31,866 bases of DNA from an uncultured Prevotella sp. (GTDB taxonomy: Bacteria; Bacteroidota; Bacteroidia; Bacteroidales; Bacteroidaceae): NCBI GenBank assembly GCA_927910885.1, contig CAKMOD010000047.1, forward strand, positions 1 to 31,866. Direction: 5' to 3'. Shown piece after piece: positions 17,001-24,094 of this stretch. Both the position numbers and the translations under genes were made by a program. Every line of letters starts with the position of its first letter. The stretch's first letter is position 1. The notes under the pieces were generated by a model. The model did no database searches and was not told the origin of the DNA. It worked only from the letters and a program-made list of their open reading frames with translations.

Positions 17001-18239
17001 TTATGAGACTGTATTCGATTTCTGAATATGAGCCTTATCAAGTTGTTGACGAACATATTCTTCCGTCACCTCAAATGACTTTATGCGTCGTGAAGGTACG
17101 TCGAACATAGCATCCATCATCACAGCCTCAACGATTGAACGCAATCCACGGGCTCCAAGCTTATACTCTACACCCTTGTCTACGATGTAATCAAGTGCTG
17201 CTTCGGTGAAAGTCAACTCAATGCCATCCATCTTGAACAACTTTATATACTGCTTCACGATAGAGTTCTTAGGCTCAACAAGAATCTTACGCAATGCCTC
17301 ACGGTCAAGCGGATTAAGATAGGTAAGCACTGGCAAACGTCCAATAATCTCAGGAATAAGACCAAATGACTTCAAGTCTTGAGGAAGAACATACTTCATC
17401 AAGTCGTTCTTATCTATCTTCGCAACGTTCTGCACAGAGTTGTAACCAACCGTGTGCGTATTCATTCGCTGTGCTATCTTACGCTCAATACCATCGAATG
17501 CACCACCGCAAATGAAGAGGATATTGCGAGTATCAACGTGAATGTAATCTTGATCAGGATGCTTACGACCACCCTTTGGCGGTACATTAACCATTGTTCC
17601 CTCCAAGAGTTTCAGCAAGCCCTGCTGTACACCCTCACCGCTTACATCACGAGTAATGCTTGGATTGTCACTCTTACGCGCAATCTTGTCAATCTCATCG
17701 ATGAAGACAATACCACGCTCAGCCGCTGGCACGTCATAATTAGCAACCTGCAAAAGACGTGAGAGAATACTCTCCACATCCTCTCCTACGTATCCAGCTT
17801 CTGTGAATACGGTTGCATCAACAATCGTGAAAGGCACATCAAGGAGTTTTGCTATGGTGCGAGCAAGCAATGTCTTACCCGTACCTGTAGAACCAACCAT
17901 GATGATATTGCTCTTCTCAATCTCTACACCATCATCATCCTTTGGCTGTTGTAAACGCTTATAATGGTTATAAACAGCCACAGCAAGATAGCGTTTCGCC
18001 TCATCCTGACCAATAATATATTCGTCAAGATACTGCTTAATTTCCTTTGGTTTAGGAACCTTCTTGAGTTTGAAAGCATCACCATCGCCACTCTGATCCT
18101 GCGCCAATGCACCTGTCTGCATGACGATATTATAAGCCTGCTGTGCACATTCCTCACAGATATAGCCGTTCAAGCCTGTGATAAGGAGTTTTACTTCCTT
18201 CTCACCCCGACCACAAAAACTACATTTCTTTTGGGGCAT
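17001..18239 (-). CDS. clpX: ATP-dependent Clp protease ATP-binding subunit ClpX
   Basis: 412 aa. AAA+ unfoldase that feeds tagged substrates into ClpP. The N-terminal C4 zinc finger is intact (CSFCGR near 6-11, CEEC near 33-36). Walker A is GSTGTGKTLLARTIAKLL, Walker B VFIDEIDKIA, and the pore GYVGEDVE and the sensor-2 GARGLRSIVE are present. At the position of the ClpP-docking IGF loop it reads VGY (HTVGYNS), a variant to note beside the unusual ClpP. It starts 9 bases after the clpP stop, in the tig-clpP-clpX order. Confidence 0.97.
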   Translation of the reverse strand: MPQKKCSFCGRGEKEVKLLITGLNGYICEECAQQAYNIVMQTGALAQDQSGDGDAFKLKKVPKPKEIKQYLDEYIIGQDEAKRYLAVAVYNHYKRLQQPKDDDGVEIEKSNIIMVGSTGTGKTLLARTIAKLLDVPFTIVDATVFTEAGYVGEDVESILSRLLQVANYDVPAAERGIVFIDEIDKIARKSDNPSITRDVSGEGVQQGLLKLLEGTMVNVPPKGGRKHPDQDYIHVDTRNILFICGGAFDGIERKIAQRMNTHTVGYNSVQNVAKIDKNDLMKYVLPQDLKSFGLIPEIIGRLPVLTYLNPLDREALRKILVEPKNSIVKQYIKLFKMDGIELTFTEAALDYIVDKGVEYKLGARGLRSIVEAVMMDAMFDVPSRRIKSFEVTEEYVRQQLDKAHIQKSNTVS

Positions 18240-18248
18240 TATTATCCT

Positions 18249-18941
18249 TTACTTTACTTCTTCCGAAGCGTTATTTACTGGTTTTCTCATCAAAACCTCA
18301 TCAATCATACCGTACTCCTTTGCCTCTTCTGAAGTCATCCAGTAGTTACGATCACTGTCGTTCCAAACCTTTTCGAATGGTTGATGAGAATGTTCGCTGA
18401 TGATGTTATAGAGTTCTTTCTTGAACTTCTGAATCTCGCGCGCCTCAATCTCAATATCAGACGCCTGACCCTGTACTCCACCTAATGGCTGGTGAATCAT
18501 CACACGACTATGCTTCAAGGCAGAACGCTTACCTTCCTTACCTGCAACGAGCAGTACAGCAGCCATAGATGCAGCCATACCTGTGCAGAGTGTAGCAACG
18601 TCACTGGAGATAAATTGCATAGTATCATAGATACCTAAGCCCGCAGTAACACTTCCACCAGGAGAGTTAATATAAATAGATATATCCTTACCTGGGTCAA
18701 CTGAATCCAAGTAAAGTAGCTGTGCCTGAATTGTATTGGCTGAATAGTCATCCACCTGAGTACCGAGGAAAATGATTCTCTCCATCATCAAACGTGAGAA
18801 GACATCCATCTGAGTCACATTCAGCTGACGTTCCTCAAGAATATATGGATTAAGATACTGTGCCTGTGCTCTCATTACGTCATCAAGCACCATACCATTC
18901 ATCCCAAGATGCCCTGTAGCATACCTTCTAAAATCGTTCAT
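18249..18941 (-). CDS. clpP: ATP-dependent Clp protease proteolytic subunit, Ser-His-Asn triad
   Basis: 230 aa, with an N-terminal extension of about 25-30 residues compared with E. coli mature ClpP. Serine peptidase of the tetradecameric ClpXP chamber. INSPGGSVTAGLGIYDTM, the nucleophile Ser125 (in GMAASMAA, where most have GQAASMGA) and His150 (SRVMIHQP) are in place. The third catalytic position, normally Asp in DxDRD(Y/F)WM, reads Asn199 (DSDRNYWM, codon AAC at 18347-18345). A start further in (Met14 or Met17) is possible. It is followed 9 bases later by clpX. A promoter and a possible attenuator lie upstream. Confidence 0.96.
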   Translation of the reverse strand: MNDFRRYATGHLGMNGMVLDDVMRAQAQYLNPYILEERQLNVTQMDVFSRLMMERIIFLGTQVDDYSANTIQAQLLYLDSVDPGKDISIYINSPGGSVTAGLGIYDTMQFISSDVATLCTGMAASMAAVLLVAGKEGKRSALKHSRVMIHQPLGGVQGQASDIEIEAREIQKFKKELYNIISEHSHQPFEKVWNDSDRNYWMTSEEAKEYGMIDEVLMRKPVNNASEEVK

Positions 18942-18971
18942 TGTTTTCCTTTCTTATAATTTATATATGAC

Positions 18972-18994
18972 AAAAAATAGAGGTTATCGACCTC
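18972..18994 (-). terminator. Terminator-like hairpin in the clpP leader
   Basis: On the minus strand, GAGGT-CGATA-ACCTC is followed by TATTTTTT, a compact intrinsic-terminator shape only about 30 bases before the clpP ATG. Its 3' arm can instead pair with the far upstream arm at 19078-19091. Confidence 0.4.
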
Positions 18995-19091
18995 CCTTAT
19001 CGTTGTCATCTATACAAACACCATGCCACTCAGAGCGACATTCGCCTGCATATCTAAAGCAAAGATAAGCAAAAAAATCGATAACCTCTAT
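18977..19091 (-). repeat. Long-range 14-base inverted repeat between tig and clpP
   Basis: ATAGAGGTTATCGA at 18977-18990 and its exact complement at 19078-19091, with an 87-base loop. The interval contains a promoter-like TATCTTTG at 19060-19067, so only transcripts reading through from tig would carry both arms. Confidence 0.55.
19060..19067 (-). promoter_or_regulatory. Candidate -7 box of a clpP promoter
   Basis: TATCTTTG on the minus strand, about 119 bases before the clpP ATG; no good -33 partner. Confidence 0.35.
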
Positions 19092-19118
19092 ATATAAAGG
19101 AAGATTTTTCTAAAAATA

Positions 19119-20483
19119 TTACTCGCTTACAAGTTTGTTGAATTCCTCAAGACTTACTGTCTTTACGTTCAATTTAACAACCTCCTTGATAGCCTCAGCA
19201 AGCTTACGATCGAGAGCTGCCTCAACGAATGAATCAACATTCTCACGCTTCTTCAGCATCTCATCAGCATAACCATTCAAGTAATCCTCTGGAACGTTAG
19301 TCATACCATACTGAGCAAACTGTGCACGTGCCATCTGACGAGCGCTCTCGCGAACATCGTTATCATCAATCTTGATACCATGATCCTTAGCCAACTGCTC
19401 CTTAATCAGGTGCCATGTCAATTCCTTGATGCTCTGCGCATAGTTCTTCTCTACAAACTCCTCGCCCTTATCTGGGTTGTTTGCCAACATAATGCGCTTC
19501 AAAATAGCGTCTGGGAAAGTCAGTTCACCAACCTTCTTCTCGCAGTAAGCGCGGAGATCCTGAATGAACTTGTAGTTAGAATCACCCTTCAACTGCTCTG
19601 CCAAACCATCAGCAATAGCCTTACGGAAAGCTGCTTCATCCTTAATATCAGCATCCTCACCATAAACACTCTTCCAAAGCTCTGCATTATTCTCAGCCTT
19701 AACGAAGCGTGAGATTTCTGTAATCTGATAAGAGAAGTTACCCTTATGCTCAGCAACCTCCTCCTTCTTAATCTTCAAGAGTGAAGAAACCTCGATATCG
19801 TTATCAGGATAAGCTGCTGTTGGGTTAAAGATAATGATGTCACCAAGCTTAGCACCATCGAAGAGCTTCTTCTGATCCTCAACCTTGATGTACTGTGGCA
19901 TCAATGATGCGCCCTCAACGGTGATACCACCCTCGAGTGTATTTCCATTCTCATCCAACTCACGGAGATCACCCTTCAACATATCACGCTGCTCTGGATC
20001 GAACACCTCAGCCTTATCATAATGACCTGAACGGCTCTGGAACATCTCAACCTGCTGATCGATCAACTTGTCATCAACAGCAATCTCGTAGTAGTCAATC
20101 TTGTTCTTGCCATTCAACTCAATCTTAAACTCTGGAGCGATAGCAATATCAAACTTGAACTCGTAAGGAGCTGGTTTTTCCAAGTCTACTGCCTCCTGAG
20201 ACTCAGAACCCATTGGCTGACCCAACATCTGAATCTTGTTATCAGCAATATATTTCTGGAGGTTCTCACCAAGAATCTTATTGATAACATCCATCTTTAC
20301 CTGTGGACCATACTGACGCTTAATCAAACCTACAGGTACCTGACCCTGACGGAAACCAGGAACGTTGGCACGCTTACGATAATCCTTGAGAGTTTTCTCT
20401 ACCTCATCCTTGTAATCAGCTTCCTCAACGGTGATGGTCATCAAGCCATTCACTTTGTCGGGATTCTCAAATGAAATTTTCAT
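19119..20483 (-). CDS. tig: Trigger factor-like ribosome-associated chaperone
   Basis: 454 aa from ATG 20483, chosen because MKISFENPDKVNG begins the ribosome-binding domain; the frame extends 13 poor codons upstream. The ribosome-docking signature is VPGFRQGQVP (about 41-50), close to the family GFRxGxVP. The middle part has only a weak match to the FKBP-type isomerase domain, as is usual in Bacteroidetes. The helical C-terminal arms (about 240-454) contain the substrate-binding cradle. Trigger factor meets nascent chains at the exit tunnel. It lies upstream of clpP and clpX on the same strand, the common tig-clpP-clpX order, with 177 bases holding regulatory structures. Confidence 0.93.
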   Translation of the reverse strand: MKISFENPDKVNGLMTITVEEADYKDEVEKTLKDYRKRANVPGFRQGQVPVGLIKRQYGPQVKMDVINKILGENLQKYIADNKIQMLGQPMGSESQEAVDLEKPAPYEFKFDIAIAPEFKIELNGKNKIDYYEIAVDDKLIDQQVEMFQSRSGHYDKAEVFDPEQRDMLKGDLRELDENGNTLEGGITVEGASLMPQYIKVEDQKKLFDGAKLGDIIIFNPTAAYPDNDIEVSSLLKIKKEEVAEHKGNFSYQITEISRFVKAENNAELWKSVYGEDADIKDEAAFRKAIADGLAEQLKGDSNYKFIQDLRAYCEKKVGELTFPDAILKRIMLANNPDKGEEFVEKNYAQSIKELTWHLIKEQLAKDHGIKIDDNDVRESARQMARAQFAQYGMTNVPEDYLNGYADEMLKKRENVDSFVEAALDRKLAEAIKEVVKLNVKTVSLEEFNKLVSE

Positions 20484-20572
20484 CTTTGATGTTATATATT
20501 TATGTTTATTATTATTTATCAAAAGTACAAGTTCACAAGAGGGCGCAATTACCCCCTACAGACTTTGAAGTG

Positions 20573-20580
20573 CAAAGATA
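20573..20580 (-). promoter_or_regulatory. Candidate -7 box of the tig promoter
   Basis: TATCTTTG on the minus strand, predicting a leader of roughly 85 bases before tig. The -33 partner is poor. Confidence 0.4.
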
Positions 20581-20683
20581 CTTAAAAAATCGCATAACCT
20601 TATAATATATAAGTGGAAATTTGTTTTTTTAACCAAGATAATTGGCTACGGAAGGCTATAATTGGGTTTATTTTTCAATCAAC

Positions 20684-20733
20684 AAAGCTGCTTACAGCCA
20701 ACTCTTTTATAGTGTTTTACCGTAAGCAGCTTT
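20684..20733 (+). terminator. Hairpin with T-tail in the tig/lptB gap
   Basis: A 12-base stem (AAAGCTGCTTAC at 20684-20695, complement 20722-20733) with a 26-base loop and a following TT-A-TTTT run. The 419-base interval 20484-20902 has no credible gene; it holds the tig promoter, two hairpins and a palindrome. Confidence 0.45.
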
Positions 20734-20774
20734 TTATTTTGCACTTACTCTTTATATCTGAAAAGCTCCTTTCT

Positions 20775-20800
20775 CGAATTATTTTCATGAAAATAATTCG
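20775..20800. promoter_or_regulatory. Perfect 26-bp AT-rich palindrome
   Basis: CGAATTATTTTCA at 20775-20787 is followed immediately by its exact complement to 20800. With no loop it is more like a dimeric protein-binding site than a hairpin. A related cluster lies at 30241-30329. Confidence 0.45.
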
Positions 20801-20824
20801 CAACTTACTTACTTTTGCATAAAC

Positions 20825-20858
20825 AAAGGCGCAAAGAACACTTTATCTTTGCGCCTTT
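20825..20858 (-). terminator. lptB terminator
   Basis: A 13-base perfect stem (AAAGGCGCAAAGA at 20825-20837, complement 20846-20858) with an 8-base loop, 44 bases beyond the lptB stop; T-rich sequence (TTTGTTTATG) follows on the minus strand. Confidence 0.65.
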
Positions 20859-20902
20859 CTGACGGCTAATATAGCCTATCTAAAAGAGAGGATATATTCC
20901 TC

Positions 20903-21730
20903 TTATAAACCACTCGCTTCTTCCTGCGCACGTTTACGCTGGTCGAGCAACTGGAAGTCTTTCTTCTGAAGAACGAAGTCTGTACCGAGATATTTCTCCT
21001 TCACTATCTTATTGGCAGCCAATTCCTCTGGAGTTCCCTTGAAGAGAATACGACCCTCAAAAAGAAGATAGGCGCGATCGGTAATATTCAGCGTCTCGTG
21101 TACGTTGTGATCGGTGATAAGAATACCGATATTACGGAACTTCAATCGCCAAACAATGTGCTGAATATCTTCAACAGCGATAGGGTCGACACCCGCAAAA
21201 GGCTCATCAAGCATGATAAACTTTGGATCGATAGCCAAACAACGAGCAATCTCACAACGACGACGCTCACCACCAGAAAGACGGTCACCGAGGTTCTTAC
21301 GCACCTTTTCCAATCGGAATTCGCGAATCAGACTCTCCATCTTGTCGATACGTTCCTGCTTTGATAGCTTTGTCATCTCCAAGACGCTCATGATATTATC
21401 TTCCACACTCATCTTACGGAAAACACTCGCCTCCTGTGGAAGATAGCCAATACCAGCACGAGCACGCTTATATACAGGGAAATTGGTAATCTCCTGATCA
21501 TCAATATATACGTGACCTTCATTAGGAACAACTAATCCCGTTGTCATATAAAATGACGTGGTCTTTCCCGCACCATTTGGTCCGAGCAGTCCCACAATCT
21601 CACCCTGCTTCACATTGATGCTCACACCATTGGCAACAGTACGTTTTCCGTATCGCTTCACCAGTTTCTCTGTACGAAGAATACTTCCCTCGCCTTCTGG
21701 GCGCACAACAATATTATCTGATTCTGACAT
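20903..21730 (-). CDS. lptB: LPS export ABC transporter ATP-binding protein LptB
   Basis: 275 aa, somewhat longer than the ~240 aa of E. coli LptB because of a short N-terminal extension and a charged C-terminal tail. It powers extraction of lipopolysaccharide from the inner membrane by LptFG. Walker A is LLGPNGAGKTTSFYM, the Q-loop region YLPQEASVFRKMSVEDNI is typical of LptB, the signature is LSGGERRRCEIARCLA, Walker B is FIMLDEPFAGVDP, and the H-loop is ITDHNV. Single gene with its own promoter and terminator; functional partner of the OstA-like protein in this window. Confidence 0.95.
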   Translation of the reverse strand: MSESDNIVVRPEGEGSILRTEKLVKRYGKRTVANGVSINVKQGEIVGLLGPNGAGKTTSFYMTTGLVVPNEGHVYIDDQEITNFPVYKRARAGIGYLPQEASVFRKMSVEDNIMSVLEMTKLSKQERIDKMESLIREFRLEKVRKNLGDRLSGGERRRCEIARCLAIDPKFIMLDEPFAGVDPIAVEDIQHIVWRLKFRNIGILITDHNVHETLNITDRAYLLFEGRILFKGTPEELAANKIVKEKYLGTDFVLQKKDFQLLDQRKRAQEEASGL

Positions 21731-21755
21731 AGTTTTCTCTTTTAAGCTATCGCTG

Positions 21756-21786
21756 CAAAATTACGAAATAAAAAGCAGATAGCAAT
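21756..21786 (-). promoter_or_regulatory. lptB promoter
   Basis: Minus-strand ATTG (21786-21783), 19 bases, then TAATTTTG (21763-21756), 25 bases before the lptB ATG. The rest of 21731-21912 shows no gene. Confidence 0.55.
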
Positions 21787-21912
21787 CATAAAGACGTGAA
21801 AAGAAACAAAAGAGCAACACTAACAAAAGAATATCACAGTGCCAACACTTCTATTGGAAGACTTTCTCACGAAGGTTCTATGCCTTGATTGTTTGGTACC
21901 TATCCCCTATTC

Positions 21913-23040
21913 TTAACCAGAAATATACCTTAACAATTCCTGTTCAAATGCAGCCGTCCATACTTCGTTACTAAGTGCTGCCGACATTGAATTAAGGACT
22001 TGACACTGCTCACGCGAAATAGTCCTGCGCTCGTGATGAAATGCCCATGGGGCTAACATAAGAAGTCGCCCTTCACAACAAGCATCAAAGTACTGTCCAG
22101 GCGGCTTATAAAGGGGAGGAAAGCCGTTTTCTAACAAGACTATAAGAGGGAGTTTCTCCTCCAATGCTGCACGTGCTATTTCTTTCTCTCCAGCCGATAT
22201 ACAGGGGCTAACAAGTACTCCTCCCTCTCGTCCTCGTGCAAGGAAGTATTCCTTTTGTAAGGCTATAAGGCGTAGGTTTTCTGGCGTCTTGTTGTTATGA
22301 CAACGTACCTGCAGTCTTATTGGGTGCTCCAATAACCACTGATTTCCTATAGCCGAGAATGTCCTATCACCCACCTTCAAACTATTCACAACACGAAAGA
22401 GTTGCGGATTATCCCGCTTCATCGCCAGCCGTCGAGGGTTATCAGCAACATATCTGAACATATTCTCCAACTGCCCCTTCCCTCTTAGCACGCTGTCATG
22501 ATAGCCTGGAGCAAAGAGCAAGCCATGCTCTGGGTGCTTGCAACCTCGCTGCTTAGCTCCTTTCCCGTATCGTCCACCCTGTCCCTGCTTCTGAGGCTGT
22601 GCCTCAGAACTCCCCAACACCAGCCGACGATACGCCCGATTACAGCCAACCTTGAACCCGTTGACAACCTTCCCCAGGTGTACAGCCATCTCATGTGTCA
22701 CAAAGAGGATGCCGTGTATATGGTCTGGCATAATCTGAAAAGCAAGCACACTCACCTCTGGATAATGCTTGGGAATCTCTCGCCAACAACGCGCAACCTC
22801 ACTCCCCAGCTCCGTTGGTTCTATATAAGCGGATGCTACAGCTGCAGTTCGACGCATAAGCCTTCCCAACAGCGGCTGTCTTCCTTCCGTACAGAGCGTT
22901 ATCATATAGATACTCCGTCCTTGATAGTCATGCCCTTTAAGCCTCCGTAGCAGCGAGGCCACACGCGCACGACGCCAACCTACCCCTTCCACATATATTG
23001 CAGGATTACTTTTCATAGCTTTCAACTCATAGTTTGTCAT
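21913..23040 (-). CDS. RAYT-type (Y1/HUH) transposase fused to a DprA/SMF-like domain
   Basis: 375 aa from ATG 23040 (alternative ATG 23016); the frame's first ATG at 23088 lies in the promoter. Numbering from 23040: residues ~40-215 are an IS200/REP-associated tyrosine transposase domain, with YMITLCTEGRQPLLG, HUH motif MPDHIHGILFV (His107, His109), GYHDSVLRGKGQLENM, and the catalytic tyrosine most likely Tyr197 in FRYVADNPRR. Residues ~229-375 form a second domain that looks like a DprA/SMF (LOG) Rossmann fold: GGVLVSPCISAGEKEIARAA, PLIVLLENG, YKPPGQYFDACCEGRLLML. The gene is visibly richer in G+C than its neighbours. No inverted repeats or target duplications delimit it, as expected for a domesticated RAYT. 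REP-like hairpins lie 0.9 kb to its right. Confidence 0.85.
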   Translation of the reverse strand: MTNYELKAMKSNPAIYVEGVGWRRARVASLLRRLKGHDYQGRSIYMITLCTEGRQPLLGRLMRRTAAVASAYIEPTELGSEVARCWREIPKHYPEVSVLAFQIMPDHIHGILFVTHEMAVHLGKVVNGFKVGCNRAYRRLVLGSSEAQPQKQGQGGRYGKGAKQRGCKHPEHGLLFAPGYHDSVLRGKGQLENMFRYVADNPRRLAMKRDNPQLFRVVNSLKVGDRTFSAIGNQWLLEHPIRLQVRCHNNKTPENLRLIALQKEYFLARGREGGVLVSPCISAGEKEIARAALEEKLPLIVLLENGFPPLYKPPGQYFDACCEGRLLMLAPWAFHHERRTISREQCQVLNSMSAALSNEVWTAAFEQELLRYISG

Positions 23041-23085
23041 GCACAAAGATGCGAATATAATCCAAAAAGAGCCATCCCACAACAG

Positions 23086-23093
23086 CAAAGTTA
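23086..23093 (-). promoter_or_regulatory. Candidate -7 box of the RAYT gene
   Basis: TAACTTTG on the minus strand, 45 bases before ATG 23040. It favours the internal start over ATG 23088. Confidence 0.4.
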
Positions 23094-23169
23094 CTATCTA
23101 CAGAAAAAGAAAGAAGCATTCTTGACTATTAAATAATGTCTTTCTTTTCTCTTTCTGTGATATTTTGGT

Positions 23170-23177
23170 TAATTTTG
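23170..23177 (+). promoter_or_regulatory. Candidate -7 box of the mlaE promoter
   Basis: TAATTTTG, 26 bases before the mlaE ATG; TTTC stands at the -33 position (23146-23149). Confidence 0.45.
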
Positions 23178-23203
23178 CATTTTGAACATCAATTAAAAAG
23201 ATC

Positions 23204-23950
23204 ATGCTTTTATTTAAGTGGCTGAATACATTCGGCAATTATCTGATATTGATGGGGCGTTCATTCAGTCGTCCTGAGCGAATGAGAATGTTCCTAAAGC
23301 GATATGTTAAGGAGATGTCCCAGTTGGGTGTAGACTCAATCGGCATCGTGTTACTTATCTCTTTCTTTATTGGAGCAGTTATATGTATACAGATTAAACT
23401 CAACGTGCAGAGTCCTTGGATGCCACATTGGGTATCGGGTTATGTGACACGAGAGATTATGCTTTTGGAGTTCTCCAGTAGTATTATGTGTTTGATTCTA
23501 TCAGGTAAAGTGGGCTCAAACATTGCATCAGAGTTAGGAACCATGCGTGTAACACAGCAGATTGACGCCTTAGAGATTATGGGTATCAACTCTGCCAGCT
23601 ACCTTATCCTACCAAAGGTATTAGGACTCATCACAATCATGCCATTCCTTGTTATCTTCTCTGCCGCGACAGGTATCATTGGAGCATACGCCACAGCCTA
23701 CATCGGACATATCATTACACCTGTAGATTTGACCGCTGGTTTGCAACATGATTTCAATCCATGGTTTATGTGGATGAGTATCATTAAGGGATTCTTCTTT
23801 GCCTTTATCATTTCAAGTGTATCATCCTATATGGGTTACACCGTGAAGGGCGGAAGTGTTGAGGTCGGCAAGGCATCTACTGATGCAGTAGTCTGTTCAA
23901 GCGTACTGATTCTCTTCAGCGACGTTTTCCTCACACAGATGTTGAGTTAA
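23204..23950 (+). CDS. mlaE: MlaE-family lipid ABC transporter permease
   Basis: 248 aa, about five membrane segments. Inner-membrane permease of the MCE/Mla system that moves phospholipids between the two membranes. The family signature is plain: SGKVGSNIASELGTMRVTQQIDALEIMGI (about 103-131, quoted in part), followed by LPKVLGLITIMPFL. The C-terminal hydrophobic segment VCSSVLILFSDVFLTQ is typical. It is followed by the cognate ATPase gene after 144 bases, an unusually wide gap filled by an inverted pair of G-rich hairpins. The substrate-binding MCE protein (MlaD) is not in the window. Confidence 0.93.
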   Translation: MLLFKWLNTFGNYLILMGRSFSRPERMRMFLKRYVKEMSQLGVDSIGIVLLISFFIGAVICIQIKLNVQSPWMPHWVSGYVTREIMLLEFSSSIMCLILSGKVGSNIASELGTMRVTQQIDALEIMGINSASYLILPKVLGLITIMPFLVIFSAATGIIGAYATAYIGHIITPVDLTAGLQHDFNPWFMWMSIIKGFFFAFIISSVSSYMGYTVKGGSVEVGKASTDAVVCSSVLILFSDVFLTQMLS

Positions 23951-23980
23951 ACCTCCCCCAACCCCTCCAAAGGAGGGGAG
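23951..23980 (-). repeat. REP-like G-rich hairpin, copy 1 (inverted)
   Basis: The core CCCCTCC-AAA-GGAGGGG (23962-23978) has a C-rich flank on the left. Read on the minus strand it matches copies 2 and 3: CTCCCCTCC, short loop, GGAGGGGT, then TGGGGGAGG. Confidence 0.65.
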
Positions 23981-24060
23981 ATGAGAGAATAAATCAACTC
24001 TTAAAAGTTAATACTAACTAATTAATAAGCCCATCTTCCCCCACAAGTAAACAGATTGGG

Positions 24061-24092
24061 CTCCCCTCCCTTCGGAGGGGTCGGGGGAGGCT
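24061..24092 (+). repeat. REP-like G-rich hairpin, copy 2
   Basis: CCCCTCC-CTTC-GGAGGGG at 24063-24080 followed by TCGGGGGAGGCT. It faces copy 1 to form an inverted pair, and its 3' GGAGG lies 4 bases before the mlaF ATG, where a ribosome-binding site would sit. Confidence 0.7.
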
Positions 24093-24094
24093 CT

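Noticed and set aside
20613..20822. 69-codon plus-strand frame in the tig/lptB gap
   Set aside because: It consists of the AT-rich hairpin and palindrome DNA and ends at the lptB-side terminator; no promoter or domain.
24056..24094. N-terminal extension of MlaF (Gly/Pro-rich, TTG start)
   Set aside because: Encoded by the REP-like hairpin; MlaF homologues begin at the ATG after it.
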